Positions 52,912 through 62,030 of a DNA stretch of 64,000 bases are shown here, in pieces (positions within the stretch are counted from its first letter, which is position 1; each line of letters begins with the position of its first letter). The notes under the pieces were generated by a model, which worked only from the letters and a program-made list of their open reading frames with translations, had not been told where the DNA came from and ran no database searches. Source of the DNA: Nitrososphaerota archaeon (GTDB taxonomy: Archaea; Thermoproteota; Nitrososphaeria; Nitrososphaerales; Gagatemarchaeaceae); contig JAGWHB010000004.1 in NCBI GenBank assembly GCA_028867035.1, positions 124,001-188,000 on the forward strand. Direction: 5' to 3'. Position numbers and translations under genes: made by a program.

Positions 52912-54555
52912 TTGAGTTCGGGGGACACCTATGGTCAACTCTCCAATTCCTATGGGAGGAACCACTTCGAGGTCGACGGACCCCTTCGACTGATGCTCAG
53001 GTACTTCACGGGGAGGGTGCCTGACCTTTCTGCCCTGGGGTCCTTCGCAGGAAAGGAGCTCTACGAGGTCGCAGATTACGTCGACAAAGTGGCCAACCCG
53101 AGGCATGTGATGTGGAGCATCAACGGGGAGCGCGTGGACGAGATCTGGCTAGAGCCGTCTGAGCGGGCGGCGCTGGTCAGGCTGTTCAAGGAGTTCGGGG
53201 TGAACAAGAGCCCCTACAGGGGCGGGACCTGGTTCGACCACTTCGCTTCGATATACTTGATTTCAGACCCAGGGATCGCCTGCATACTTACTGTGACGAA
53301 TCAGACCGCCTACGCCCTGTACAAGTATGGAGACGAGGGACAGAAGAAGCTCGTCGGGGGGCTGATTGGCGAAGCTGCCGCGGTGACCTACGGGGCCACC
53401 TGGTTCACTGAGTTGCAGGGTGGGAGCGACCTGGGCGCGAACATCGTCGAAGCCACGAAACAGGGGGGCTCCTGGAAGATCAGCGGGGACACCAAGTACT
53501 TCGCGAGTAATGCAGGCCTGGCCGACTATGCTCTGGTGACGGCGAGGCCCGTGGGCGGCCCCGCTGGAGCAAAGGGGCTCGGGTTGTTCCTGGTGCCTAA
53601 GTTCGCCACGACCGGGAAGAGGAACTTCGTCGTCAGGAGGCTCAAAGACAAGAGCGCGACAGTGAGCGTCCCCACAGGCGAGGTGGAGTTCCACGATTCG
53701 GAGGCGAGCGCCGTGGGGGACCTGAGCCAAGGGATCTACTACACCATGGAAGACCTGATGGTCTCGCGCCTGGCGAACTCGTTCGGAGCACTGGGGGTGG
53801 CCCGGAAGTCTTACCTCGAGGCGTACTACTACGCCAAGAAGAGGAAGGCCTTCGGGAAGCTCCTCATCGACCACCCGCTCGTCCAGAGGGACCTGCTCGA
53901 GATGGAGCTGTACCTCGAGGGGACCATGGCCCTCGCGCTCAAGGCAGTGGACCAGTTCCAGAGGTCGTGGCAGGAGACCCCTCCGTACGACGACGTCTAT
54001 CACTACGCCAGGCTGCTGACCCACATCGCGAAGAACTCGACGGCGGACATGGCGTCGTACGTGTCGAAGGCCGCCATGGAGCTGCACGGAGGCCTCGGCT
54101 TCCTGGAAGAGTACCCGGTCGAGCGTCTCCACAGGGAGGCGCTGATAACGCCGATATGGGAGGGGCCTAGCAACATCCAGGCCCTTGAAATGCTCGAGGT
54201 GATGGCGAAGAAGAAGGCCCACCTCACGCTCCTCGAGGACATGAGGAGGCTTCGGGACGGCATCGCACTGGAGAGGGACGCGGCGTCGGAGGCTCTGGAG
54301 GGCATGACGGCTGCTCTGGGGCGCCTGTCGTCCTCAGACGAGCAGGGCGCGCAGTTCCAGGCCAAGGACGTGTTGGCCACCGTGGGGAACGGGATCTCGA
54401 CGATCATGCTGCTGGCCATCGGGGCCAAGCTCGGGGACAGGAGGCTCCTGGACATGGGCAGGCTCTATGCGGACAGGTTCCTCGAAGGCAGGCCAATTCC
54501 CCCTGGGGTCCTGGGCAGGGCGAGAGAGGTCTTCGCCATAGACGAGATAGCCTGA
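52912..54555 (+). CDS. Acyl-CoA dehydrogenase (AidB-like)
   Basis: 547 residues from TTG. The flavin-binding motif TWFTELQGGSDLGAN, the middle beta domain GDTKYFASNAGLADYALVTARP, the C-terminal helices RKAFGKLLIDHPLVQRDL and AAMELHGGLGFLEEYPVERLHREALITPIWEGPSNIQALEML mark the acyl-CoA dehydrogenase superfamily, nearest to the AidB/large-subunit branch. It could oxidise a branched or aromatic acyl-CoA. Other beta-oxidation genes are absent here, so substrate is unknown. Confidence 0.93.
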   Translation: MSSGDTYGQLSNSYGRNHFEVDGPLRLMLRYFTGRVPDLSALGSFAGKELYEVADYVDKVANPRHVMWSINGERVDEIWLEPSERAALVRLFKEFGVNKSPYRGGTWFDHFASIYLISDPGIACILTVTNQTAYALYKYGDEGQKKLVGGLIGEAAAVTYGATWFTELQGGSDLGANIVEATKQGGSWKISGDTKYFASNAGLADYALVTARPVGGPAGAKGLGLFLVPKFATTGKRNFVVRRLKDKSATVSVPTGEVEFHDSEASAVGDLSQGIYYTMEDLMVSRLANSFGALGVARKSYLEAYYYAKKRKAFGKLLIDHPLVQRDLLEMELYLEGTMALALKAVDQFQRSWQETPPYDDVYHYARLLTHIAKNSTADMASYVSKAAMELHGGLGFLEEYPVERLHREALITPIWEGPSNIQALEMLEVMAKKKAHLTLLEDMRRLRDGIALERDAASEALEGMTAALGRLSSSDEQGAQFQAKDVLATVGNGISTIMLLAIGAKLGDRRLLDMGRLYADRFLEGRPIPPGVLGRAREVFAIDEIA

Positions 54556-54654
54556 GCGCCAGGCTTCCGCCTTCTTCTTAATCACACACCAGTGCCCAGG
54601 GATTTTCGCGCAGGGGTGACCGCCTTCGCGCTCGTAGTGCCACCGGTTGTGACT

Positions 54655-54725
54655 GGTCCCGTAGGAATTGAACCCGACCTTGGGCGTTAAATCCTCTCGC
54701 CAGCTACATTGCTGAGTTGCGGACC
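54655..54725 (-). other. tRNA-like remnant upstream of the second LAGLIDADG gene
   Basis: On the minus strand a 71-base block begins GGTCC and ends GGACC, has a perfect T-loop TTCAATT followed at tRNA spacing by a partial T-stem, and a D-arm-like CAACTCAGC. However, acceptor pairs 6 and 7 are mismatched, the T-stem has two mismatches and no 7-base anticodon loop forms. It is probably a decayed tRNA or chance resemblance. Confidence 0.22.
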
Positions 54726-56141
54726 GCCTTACTCACTCTCGAGAGAAAGAATCGGGAGTGCACAAGCTTCACAGGCCAAGGGCAGGCGTGTAGAAACAAC
54801 TCGGTCGGGAGCTAGGACGAAGGGAGACGGAGAGAGATATCATTCCCACAAGACCAGAACGGAGGTCCTGCTGGCCATCGGGGCGGCTCACAAGGCAAGG
54901 GACGGCCGAACTACGACCAGAGTGTCATCGACGGGATCCTCTCAGGAGAGGCGGAGTCGCTGCGCTTCGTTTCAGACTTCTGGGCCTTCACGCCAAGCAA
55001 ACGGGACAAAGAGCAGTTCAGAAGGTTTTGCAGGTTCGTCAGGTCATACGCTGGCTCGGGCAATCTGAGGGATGCTTCAGCGAGTGTCGGCATCTACCTC
55101 ACCACAGGTCACGACTGGCGCAATGGTACAAGCATTCCTTTCATGGCGAGGCTCTATCGAAACTACGTGTCTCTAGGCAGACCGGAACGTGGACATCGAT
55201 GGCTACCTGTACGAATTGCACGCAACGGCAGTTCGTTCAAGCAGTTTATCCAAGTTCCAACAGGAATCCAATCGGAACTCGAAATTCAGGATGTTCTAGA
55301 GCAACTGCGCGCGAAATCATCACTCGAAAAATTTGGCTTTGTCTTAGGAGTTATGCTCGGAGACGCAGGCAAAGGAATGAACCTCTATGTCAAAGGGACC
55401 CACAGAATGCCTTCTGTGAACCTCCTACTTATGCTGTCAAAGAAACACATGCGCAACCTCAGGTTCGCCAGCTACACGTCATCATGCTGCGCGTCTCTCG
55501 GACTCGAAATGCACAGGATTGCGGACAGGAAATCCAGTGTACTGCAACTCAAGAGTAAAGCCAAGGCGTCAAACTTCTATTGGCGATCGGAACGATCACC
55601 TCTATTGGCTTGGATGCTAATGGCTTGTCTCGGTATCCGTGTCGGAGAAACCACAACACGGACATCGGTGCGAATGGACTGGATTTTCAGGACAAGCCGT
55701 GCATTCAAAATCGCATTCCTCCAAGGGCTTGCTGAGTCCGATGGTAGCGCAAGCTACACAGGATACGCGAGAATTACTTCGTGGCCTAGCGCAGAATTCG
55801 TAGCCCAACTCCTTAGATCCCTGGGAGTTACTTGCAGCGTAGCCTGGAAACGTGGGCGGCTTTGCGATGTGGCCATCACAATCGACCAGGCGGCATCCAT
55901 CCGGCTCTTCAATGAGGAAATCGCTTCTGAGCGATATGCACGCATGAGGCAAATGGTGGATGCCCGAAGATTGCGCATCTGGCCCAAATACATCATTGAC
56001 ATGATAGAGAAACTCGCCAAGTCGCACAAGACCCCAGAAATCACTCGCCACATTCTTGAAGAGCACGGCATATTCATCCGGTCGGGATCGATAAGCCGAT
56101 TTCTCCGCAAGAAGCCAAAGCCCTCTTCTTATTTCTCTTAG
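54709..56141 (+). pseudogene. LAGLIDADG protein gene, frameshifted near its N terminus
   Basis: Open from ATG 55143 it gives 332 residues with two LAGLIDADG-like motifs: FVLGVMLGDAGKG at about 66-78 and AFLQGLAESDGSAS at about 191-204. Coding sense clearly continues upstream in the same frame without any start codon (SVIDGILSGEAESLRFVSDFWAF and RFVRSYAGSGNLRDASASVGIYLTTGHDW). It can be joined to LLAIGAAHKARDG in another frame by adding one base near 54908. The region is richer in A/T than its neighbours. Either a decaying element, or a functional protein starting at 55143. It abuts the EF-1alpha gene. Confidence 0.6.
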
Positions 56142-56183
56142 CTTCCGCTGAGCTGAATGGGAAAGAGGTCGGATTGAGGAGAC

Positions 56184-57512
56184 TTACGCCTTTACGGCTG
56201 CTTTCTTCTCGGCTGAGCCCTTTTGAGTTATTTCCTGAACGATTCCGGCCGCTACGGTCTGGCCTGAATCGCGAAGCGCAAAACGGCCCAATTCCGAGAA
56301 CTCCTTGAACGTCTCGAGCACAATCGGCCTCAGAGGCGTGATTTTGACGATGGCCGAGTCGCCCGTTTTGAGGGTCTTCGGTTTCTCCTCCGTTGCCTGG
56401 CCCGTCCTTGGGTCGATCTTCGCCACGAGCTCCGAAATGGTCGCCGCCACCTGCGAGGTGTGAGCATGGAGCACGGGGGTGTACCCTGCCGCGATCGCCG
56501 TGGGGTGGAACACCACGATGATCTGTGCCCTGAACTCCTTCGCGATCGTCGGCGGAGCGTTGGAAGGCCCTAGGACTGAGCCGCGCTTGAAGTCTCCCTT
56601 GGCCACTCCCCTCAGGTTGAACCCGATGTTGTCCCCCGCCATCGCCTCCTGCATCTGGGTGTGGTGGGTCTCGATGGACTTTACTTCCGCCGTCAGCCCT
56701 TCGGGCATTATGGAGACGCTGTCCCCGACCTTGATCTTGCCTGTCTCGACCCTGCCGACGGGGACGGTACCTACGCCTGTGATGGTGTAGACGTCCTGCA
56801 CGGGGAGCCTGAGCGGCTTCTCGATGGGCTTTGGAGGCTCTGTGAACTCGTCCAGGGCCTGGAGGAGTATCGGCCCCTTGTACCACGGCATGTTAGTCGA
56901 CGGCTTTACGAGGTTCTCCCCGGTCCAGCCCGACACGGGGATGAAGCGTATCTTTGTAGTGTTGTACCCCACCGTCTTGAGCAGTGTCTCGATGTCCTGC
57001 TTCGCTTCGTTGTACCTCTGCTCGGAGTACTTCACCGTCTGGTCGTCCATCTTGTTGATCGCCACCACGAGCTGGGAGACCCCGAGGGTCCTCAGAAGGA
57101 AGGCGTGCTCCCTGGCCTGGCCGCCGGAGGCGAGGGCCGCGTCCCCTTCTCCCTTCTTAGCGGACACCACCAGCACGGCGGCGTCTGCCTCGGAGGCGCC
57201 TGTGATCATGTTCTTGATGAAGTCCTTGTGCCCGGGCGCGTCGATGAGCGTGTAGAAGTACTTCGGTGTCTCGAACCTCTGGAAGGCGAGGTCGATGGTG
57301 ACCCCCCTCTCCCTCTCGTCCTTCAGCTGGTCCAAAACCCAGGCGTACTTGAAAGAGTCCCCTGCTCCTGTCTTCTCGGACTCCTTTGCGAACTCCTCGA
57401 TCATCCTGTTGTCTACCACTCCGAGGTCGAACAGGAAGTGCCCCATGGTCGTGCTCTTGCCGTTGTCCACGTGGCCGGTTACTATCAGGTTCAGGTGCGG
57501 CTTGTTGGCCAT
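56184..57512 (-). CDS. tuf: Translation elongation factor 1-alpha
   Basis: 442 residues. G-domain motifs: GHVDNGKSTT (G1), DAPGHKDFIKNM (G3) and NKMD (G4); the effector region with ERERGVTIDLAF is intact. Beta-barrel domains 2 and 3 follow (LRLPVQDVYTITGVGTVPVGRVETG and more). It delivers aminoacyl-tRNA to the ribosome. ATG start at 57512. The C terminus ends in a lysine/alanine-rich tail. Convergent with the LAGLIDADG gene, 42 bases apart. Confidence 0.98.
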   Translation of the reverse strand: MANKPHLNLIVTGHVDNGKSTTMGHFLFDLGVVDNRMIEEFAKESEKTGAGDSFKYAWVLDQLKDERERGVTIDLAFQRFETPKYFYTLIDAPGHKDFIKNMITGASEADAAVLVVSAKKGEGDAALASGGQAREHAFLLRTLGVSQLVVAINKMDDQTVKYSEQRYNEAKQDIETLLKTVGYNTTKIRFIPVSGWTGENLVKPSTNMPWYKGPILLQALDEFTEPPKPIEKPLRLPVQDVYTITGVGTVPVGRVETGKIKVGDSVSIMPEGLTAEVKSIETHHTQMQEAMAGDNIGFNLRGVAKGDFKRGSVLGPSNAPPTIAKEFRAQIIVVFHPTAIAAGYTPVLHAHTSQVAATISELVAKIDPRTGQATEEKPKTLKTGDSAIVKITPLRPIVLETFKEFSELGRFALRDSGQTVAAGIVQEITQKGSAEKKAAVKA

Positions 57513-57680
57513 CTCTAGGTCAGTCCTTACGATGAAACGACCCTCTCTGAGCGTATAAAAGCGTTACGAGGATGAAGCGCAGATTTGCGGGAGTTCGCCA
57601 TGTGCGGGACGCCAGTCGCCCGCCGGGGAAGGCGTTCTGGTAACTAGCATTATCTGCTGCGCGTCCACGGAATTCTTGCC

Positions 57681-58982
57681 TTGGAAAGCCGCATACTATT
57701 CGCTACGGTCGCTGTCCTCCTGGTCGTCGCCGCAGGAGCTGCCACCGTGGTCCTGCAGACCGGCGGGACCCAAAAGAGCGTTTCGACCGGGCCGGGGAGC
57801 ACCACGAAGACTACGGCTGTCAGTACTACCTCCACCAACGAGGGCGGGCCGGTCTCGTCTATCTTCGCCACAGCGCCGGGCCTGACATTGAAACCCTTGG
57901 GCAGCACAGGCCAGGTGACCCTTTCGAAAGACGGCCTCAACCTTGGGCTCTACGTCAATTCGGAAGTGGTCAAGGCTGGGAGCAGCGTGGAAGTGATGAT
58001 CTATGAGAACAATCCCAACGGCAAGGTCAGGGTGCCCGCGGCGAACAACTGGCCGGTTCCCGGGCTGTCTCTCGGCCCCTGCGGGACGCTCAACGCACCG
58101 ATGGGCGTCGGGATACTGGCGGGGTATTACACGGGAAACAACATTTCAAGTGTCACGAGCGGCCAATTACTGGCGCTCTACCAGCCTGGAACTTACAACT
58201 GCCCGGACATCCTGTCGGGCGTAACGGGATACTCGTTCGCCGCCGGCAGCGAAACGGCCGGGATCCTGCAGGACAATGGCACCAGCCCAACTGTGACAGA
58301 GGCGATGAACGCGAATGTCACCGCCTCCGGGTACTGGACGTCGGCCTTCAGCTTCTTCCAGCCGGGCTACTATACCGTGGTGGGCGGGGACGAGTGGGGG
58401 ACCCTGCTCATCTCGCACATCTTGGTGGTCCAGCCCATTCTGCTGGCGCAGCAGTCTCAGCAGTCTCCGCTGCGGTTCATCCTCTCGCTGAACGCGACCA
58501 GGATGGTGTCCGGACATTACATCTCCATCAGGGCGCTCATCAACAACACCCTGCCACTGATCCTCAGCGTCAATGGCTCCTCTGACCTGCCCTGGAGCCA
58601 TCTCGGGGGCCCCTGCCTTGCCTACGCCGGCATCGCCATACTGCGCGGACACTACACCCAGACGAACTTCACCGCGGGGACGCCCCTTCAGCTGTACCCG
58701 TTCGGCTTGATCATTCCATGCCTCGAGACCCAGTCCGACCACTATGTCTTCCAGCCCCTGAGCGACCAGGCGCTCCTGGGAAATGGCGCCATCTTCACGA
58801 TGGGAGACGGATTCGGCGGGACAGGGTATTATGCGCCGGGACAGACGTGTGATCCCACCGTTGCCTTCTGCGGGAACGAAAAGGTGACGCCGTTCGAGCC
58901 AGGCACTTGCACCGTCGTCGCCGGGGACGAGTGGGGGCAGCTGGCACTTGGGTACTTCCAGGTGACTGCACCTCCTGGTTGA
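57681..58982 (+). CDS. Exported protein with two related domains (unknown)
   Basis: 433 residues from TTG. Signal/anchor helix at 4-25, a Ser/Thr-rich linker (TGPGSTTKTTAVSTTSTNEGG), then two related domains of about 190 residues. Each opens with a strand like LNLGLYVNSEVVKAGSSVEV or LRFILSLNATRMVSGHYISI, has a GPC motif (GLSLGPCGTL, HLGGPCLAY), and ends with a repeat of the form F-x-P-G-x-Y/C-T-V-V-x-G-D-E-W-G. Likely a tandem beta-sandwich surface protein. No family named. Confidence 0.78.
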   Translation: MESRILFATVAVLLVVAAGAATVVLQTGGTQKSVSTGPGSTTKTTAVSTTSTNEGGPVSSIFATAPGLTLKPLGSTGQVTLSKDGLNLGLYVNSEVVKAGSSVEVMIYENNPNGKVRVPAANNWPVPGLSLGPCGTLNAPMGVGILAGYYTGNNISSVTSGQLLALYQPGTYNCPDILSGVTGYSFAAGSETAGILQDNGTSPTVTEAMNANVTASGYWTSAFSFFQPGYYTVVGGDEWGTLLISHILVVQPILLAQQSQQSPLRFILSLNATRMVSGHYISIRALINNTLPLILSVNGSSDLPWSHLGGPCLAYAGIAILRGHYTQTNFTAGTPLQLYPFGLIIPCLETQSDHYVFQPLSDQALLGNGAIFTMGDGFGGTGYYAPGQTCDPTVAFCGNEKVTPFEPGTCTVVAGDEWGQLALGYFQVTAPPG

Positions 58983-59209
58983 CCGTTACGAGGATCAAAC
59001 GGAGTTGGCAGGACTCGGCCTGGCATGGGGATCGATGTCGTTGACCTACGGGAATCGTGAGGGGTGAGGGTGATGCGACATCTGCGAGCCGCGTGTAGTG
59101 CGACGCTGATTGTAGGGGAGGAGAGACCTATACCGGCTGGGTCTGACCTTCTGGAAATATGTGTCGGGCGACCGAAAGTCATTTTTGCCTGCCGCACAGG
59201 AGTCTCTCC

Positions 59210-59614
59210 ATGAGCGACTGGAACGCTGGGATAATCGAGGAGTTCCGCAGCAATCATGGCAAGGTGGGAGGCTACTTCGATGGAGCGACGTTGCTCCTCC
59301 TCCATCATGTGGGGGCCCGAACGGGCAAGCTTCGGGTCAACCCGGTCATGTACCTCAAAGACGGGGACAGGTACCTGGTCTTCGCTTCTAAAGGTGGGGA
59401 GGACACCAATCCGGACTGGTACCACAACCTCAGAGCCCACCCGGACGTCGAGATCGAAGTGGGGGACGAGAAGATCAAGGTTCATGCGGAGGAGGTCAGG
59501 GGGGTGGAGCGGGACAGGCTCTACGCGCGTCAATCGTCTCTACGGCCGCAGTTCGCCGACTATCAGAGGAAGACCAAGAGGGTTATCCCTGTGATGGCGC
59601 TCATGTCCAGGTAA
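59210..59614 (+). CDS. Deazaflavin (F420)-dependent nitroreductase-like protein
   Basis: 134 residues from ATG 59210. The Ddn/FDOR pattern is clear: IIEEFRSNHGKVGGYFDGATLLLLHHVGARTGKLRVNPVMYLKDGDRYLVFASKGGEDTNPDWYHNLRAHPDVEIEVGDEKIKVHAEEV. It would bind F420H2 and reduce quinones or nitro/unsaturated compounds. F420 is made by Thaumarchaeota and other archaea. The 227 bases before it (58983-59209) show no clear gene. Confidence 0.9.
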   Translation: MSDWNAGIIEEFRSNHGKVGGYFDGATLLLLHHVGARTGKLRVNPVMYLKDGDRYLVFASKGGEDTNPDWYHNLRAHPDVEIEVGDEKIKVHAEEVRGVERDRLYARQSSLRPQFADYQRKTKRVIPVMALMSR

Positions 59615-59622
59615 ATCCTGGC

Positions 59623-60003
59623 TCAGAACCAATCGCTCATGGCCGTCGACACCCGGTTCTCCGCCTCCTGCTCGTCCATCTCGTAGAACCGCTGCCACCA
59701 AGGGCCGCGGACATAGAGGGCGTCGATCGCGTTGTCGTACCCCACGAGCGGCCACATGGACCCCCAGGTCTCGCCGGAGGTCTCCGGGAGCACGGCGGCG
59801 AGGAATAGGACGAGTCCGCTAAGAACGACGAAGGGGTAGGCGGCGGCGACCGAAAGGCCCGGCTCGCCTCAAAGGGTGACGAAAGGGAAGGCCAGCATGG
59901 GGGCAACCAGCGAAATGACGAAAACTACCACACCGGCCTGGGCGACGAGCTTCCGAAGGTGAAGGGCCGACTCGACCTCCTCCGTCTGCCTTTGAGGAGA
60001 CAC
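59623..60003 (-). pseudogene. Two-helix membrane protein interrupted by an in-frame TGA
   Basis: From GTG 60003 a 127-codon frame reads MSPQRQTEEVESALHLRKLVAQAG, VVVFVISLVAPMLAFPFVTL, then TGA at 59869-59871, then GEPGLSVAAAYPFVVLSGLVLFLAAVLPETSG, GSMWPLVGYDNAIDALYVRGPWWQRFYEMDEQEAENRVSTAMSDWF. Both sides have coherent hydrophobic helices, so the TGA splits a real gene. Nothing suggests selenocysteine use. It may be a recent nonsense mutation or a sequence error. Confidence 0.6.
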
Positions 60004-60074
60004 CCGCCTAAATCTTTGTGGGTTCAAGCATTCGGAACCCTAATCTGTAAGGGGGAGCGTACCGTTGCTCTGGC

Positions 60075-61085
60075 ATGGCAGGCAGCGTGAATTCGCCGGC
60101 CGAAGCCTTCACCCGAATGACTTTCGGCTTCCGCGACACGCAGGCCCTATACGTCGTCGCGAAGCTGGGGGTCGCCGACCACCTCGTCGGAGGGCCGCTC
60201 GGTGCGATCGACCTTGCGAAGAAGCTGGGCGTCAAGCCGAGGCCCCTGTTCAGGGTTATGCGGGCCCTCGCCTCCCAGGGGGTCTTCACCCAGGACCGGT
60301 CGGACAGGTTCGGGCTCGCGCCCATCGGCCGCCTGCTGCTGAGCGACAGTCCGGAGTCGTTGCGTTACATGGCCATCAGCACAGGAGAGGAGACGTACAA
60401 GGCGGCCGGAGAGCTGCTGCACACGGTCAGGACGGGAGAGACAGCCTTCGACCACATCTACGGGAAAGGGCACTTCGATTATCTTGCTGAGCACGAGGAG
60501 GAGAGCAGGACCTTCAACTTGTTCATGACACAGAGCCTCAGACGTTTCGGGAGCCCACTGGCTGCGTATGACTTCAAAGGAAGGAGCACCGTAGTCGACG
60601 TCGGTGGGGGGCGGGGGACGCTTCTCGCTCAGGTTCTCCGCGCCAATCCGCGACTGAAGGGCGTCCTCTTCGACCTGCCCCATGGGGTGGCGGAAGCGCC
60701 GCAATGCCTGGAGGCTGAGGGGGTCGCCGGCCGCTGCAGGATAGTCAAAGGCGACTTCTTCCGCTCTGTCCCCGAGGGAGGGGACGTCTACGTGCTCTCC
60801 AGGATACTGCATGACTGGCCGGACGAGAAGGCGGCCAAGATCTTGGCGAACTGTAGGAAGGCGATCAAGGACGGCGGGGTCCTGGTCATCCGCGAAGCGG
60901 TGGTACCCACGGGGGACGCTCCTGCCTTCTCCAAGCAGGTCGACCTGACCATGCTCTATTTGCTCGGAGGGATGGAGAGGACGGAGGAAGAGTGGAGGAA
61001 GCTGCTTCGGAGTTCGAGGTTCGAACTCAAGAGAATAATCAAAACAGGGCAGCCGTTCGACCTCATCGAGGCAACCCCGTCATGA
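60075..61085 (+). CDS. SAM-dependent O-methyltransferase
   Basis: 336 residues. An N-terminal winged-helix dimerisation domain (LAKKLGVKPRPLFRVMRALASQGVFTQ) is followed by the SAM motif VVDVGGGRGTLLAQVLRANPRLKGVLFDLPHGV and the catalytic-site motif SRILHDWPDEKAAKIL, then DGGVLVIREAVVP. This is the acetylserotonin/hydroxyneurosporene O-methyltransferase family, methylating small hydroxylated metabolites. The substrate cannot be deduced. Confidence 0.92.
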   Translation: MAGSVNSPAEAFTRMTFGFRDTQALYVVAKLGVADHLVGGPLGAIDLAKKLGVKPRPLFRVMRALASQGVFTQDRSDRFGLAPIGRLLLSDSPESLRYMAISTGEETYKAAGELLHTVRTGETAFDHIYGKGHFDYLAEHEEESRTFNLFMTQSLRRFGSPLAAYDFKGRSTVVDVGGGRGTLLAQVLRANPRLKGVLFDLPHGVAEAPQCLEAEGVAGRCRIVKGDFFRSVPEGGDVYVLSRILHDWPDEKAAKILANCRKAIKDGGVLVIREAVVPTGDAPAFSKQVDLTMLYLLGGMERTEEEWRKLLRSSRFELKRIIKTGQPFDLIEATPS

Positions 61086-61184
61086 TACTGAGACGCGGCC
61101 AGGGCCGGCGTGCCAATTGGGCAGAAGGGATGTCAGTCAATCCTTTACGAAGTCGTGAATGACGGCAGTCCGAATCTCGGCCCG

Positions 61185-61370
61185 CTATTTCTGTTCGCTC
61201 GCCGTGCCGGTTTCCCTCTCTTCGATGTCGTCGGACTCCCTGTCTTCTTCTTCGACCTCTGCTTCATCTTCGAGCTCGTCGTCCTCTTCATCGGCGGGAG
61301 CGACGTCAGGCCTGGCTTCGACGTCGCGCTCCTGTTCGATTGCTTCGTCGCTGCCTTCGCTGTCGGTGGA
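61185..61370 (-). CDS. Small strongly acidic protein
   Basis: About 61 residues from ATG 61370 (an ATG at 61403 gives 72). Almost half of its residues are D or E (for example EEDDELEDEAEVEEEDRESDD) and it has no hydrophobic core, so it is probably disordered. Such proteins may act as chaperone, nucleic-acid mimic or linker; no role is evident. Low complexity weakens the coding evidence. Confidence 0.4.
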   Translation of the reverse strand, partial: STDSEGSDEAIEQERDVEARPDVAPADEEDDELEDEAEVEEEDRESDDIEERETGTASEQK

Positions 61371-61436
61371 CATGGGTGCCGGAATCATCCCGCAGGAGCA
61401 CATAAGTCTGTTGAATGGGTCAGGTTTCGTACAAAA

Positions 61437-61467
61437 GCGGGAGCGCGAGCTGGGTCGAGCTTCCCGC
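61437..61467. other. Hairpin between the acidic-protein and membrane-protein genes
   Basis: GCGGGA at 61437-61442 pairs with TCCCGC at 61462-61467, with an inner AGCT/AGCT pair. It lies just past the stop of the minus-strand gene at 61492 and could stabilise or end that transcript. No T-run follows. Confidence 0.25.
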
Positions 61468-61491
61468 TCTACGCTCTGCTGCCTTTACCGT

Positions 61492-61698
61492 TTAGCTCGA
61501 AGACAGATAGCTCCACATGATGACGCCGACGAGCATCACCAGCGAACCGGCGAAGCCCGTTATGAGCGCGCCCGCTGCGTCAGCGCTGAGCCCGAATGTC
61601 TCGATGAACGAGATCACCGGGGCCCTGACGAGCCAGGCGAAGAAGCCCAGGGCGTATCCTAGGAGCCAGAATGCGAACAGTACGAGTTTTCTTCCCAT
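61492..61698 (-). CDS. Small two-helix membrane protein
   Basis: 68 residues from ATG 61698 (MGRKLVLFAFWLLGYALGFFAWLV, then a short loop and AGALITGFAGSLVMLVGVIMWSYLSSS). Two membrane helices with a polar turn. No family recognised. Another small membrane gene follows upstream at 61779 on the same strand. Confidence 0.6.
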   Translation of the reverse strand: MGRKLVLFAFWLLGYALGFFAWLVRAPVISFIETFGLSADAAGALITGFAGSLVMLVGVIMWSYLSSS

Positions 61699-61778
61699 GC
61701 TGTTTCGATGGACCATATCATGTCCAAAGTCGGTAAATGGGCGGAAGATAGTATTCCTTTACGGCTTTGTTGAATTGT

Positions 61779-61949
61779 TTAGAGCAGCAGGCCGACAGTG
61801 GAGAGGAGGTAGGTTGTCAGGAAGCTGCTGAACGCCCCCAGGAAGACGAAGGCTATCCCTTTGGCGATCAGCTTCTTGTCTCTTAGATAGGAGTCGCTGA
61901 CGCAGACCGACATCAGACCTCCGAATATCGAACCCGGGTCCTGAGGCAA
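61779..61949 (-). CDS. Small membrane protein (56 residues)
   Basis: From TTG 61949 (ATG 61913 is an alternative) a 56-residue frame reads PQDPGSIFGGLMSVCVSDSYLRDKKLIAKGIAFVFLGAFSSFLTTYLLSTVGLLL, with one long hydrophobic helix. A TTAATTAG element lies about 33 bases upstream. Together with the similar small gene at 61492 it could form a pair. Shortness limits certainty. Confidence 0.45.
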   Translation of the reverse strand: MPQDPGSIFGGLMSVCVSDSYLRDKKLIAKGIAFVFLGAFSSFLTTYLLSTVGLLL

Positions 61950-62030
61950 CTCCGATGGCTGAAATGGCCCTTCAGGCTAATTAACGGTTATGGATGAGCG
62001 GTCCACTGGTGTCGCTGACCGTGACCCAAT

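Noticed and set aside
59010-59130. Possible C/D-box RNA (GTGATGC and CTGATT) upstream of the F420-type gene
   Set aside because: The C box lacks a correct RTGATGA, and no C'/D' pair or guide element can be placed.
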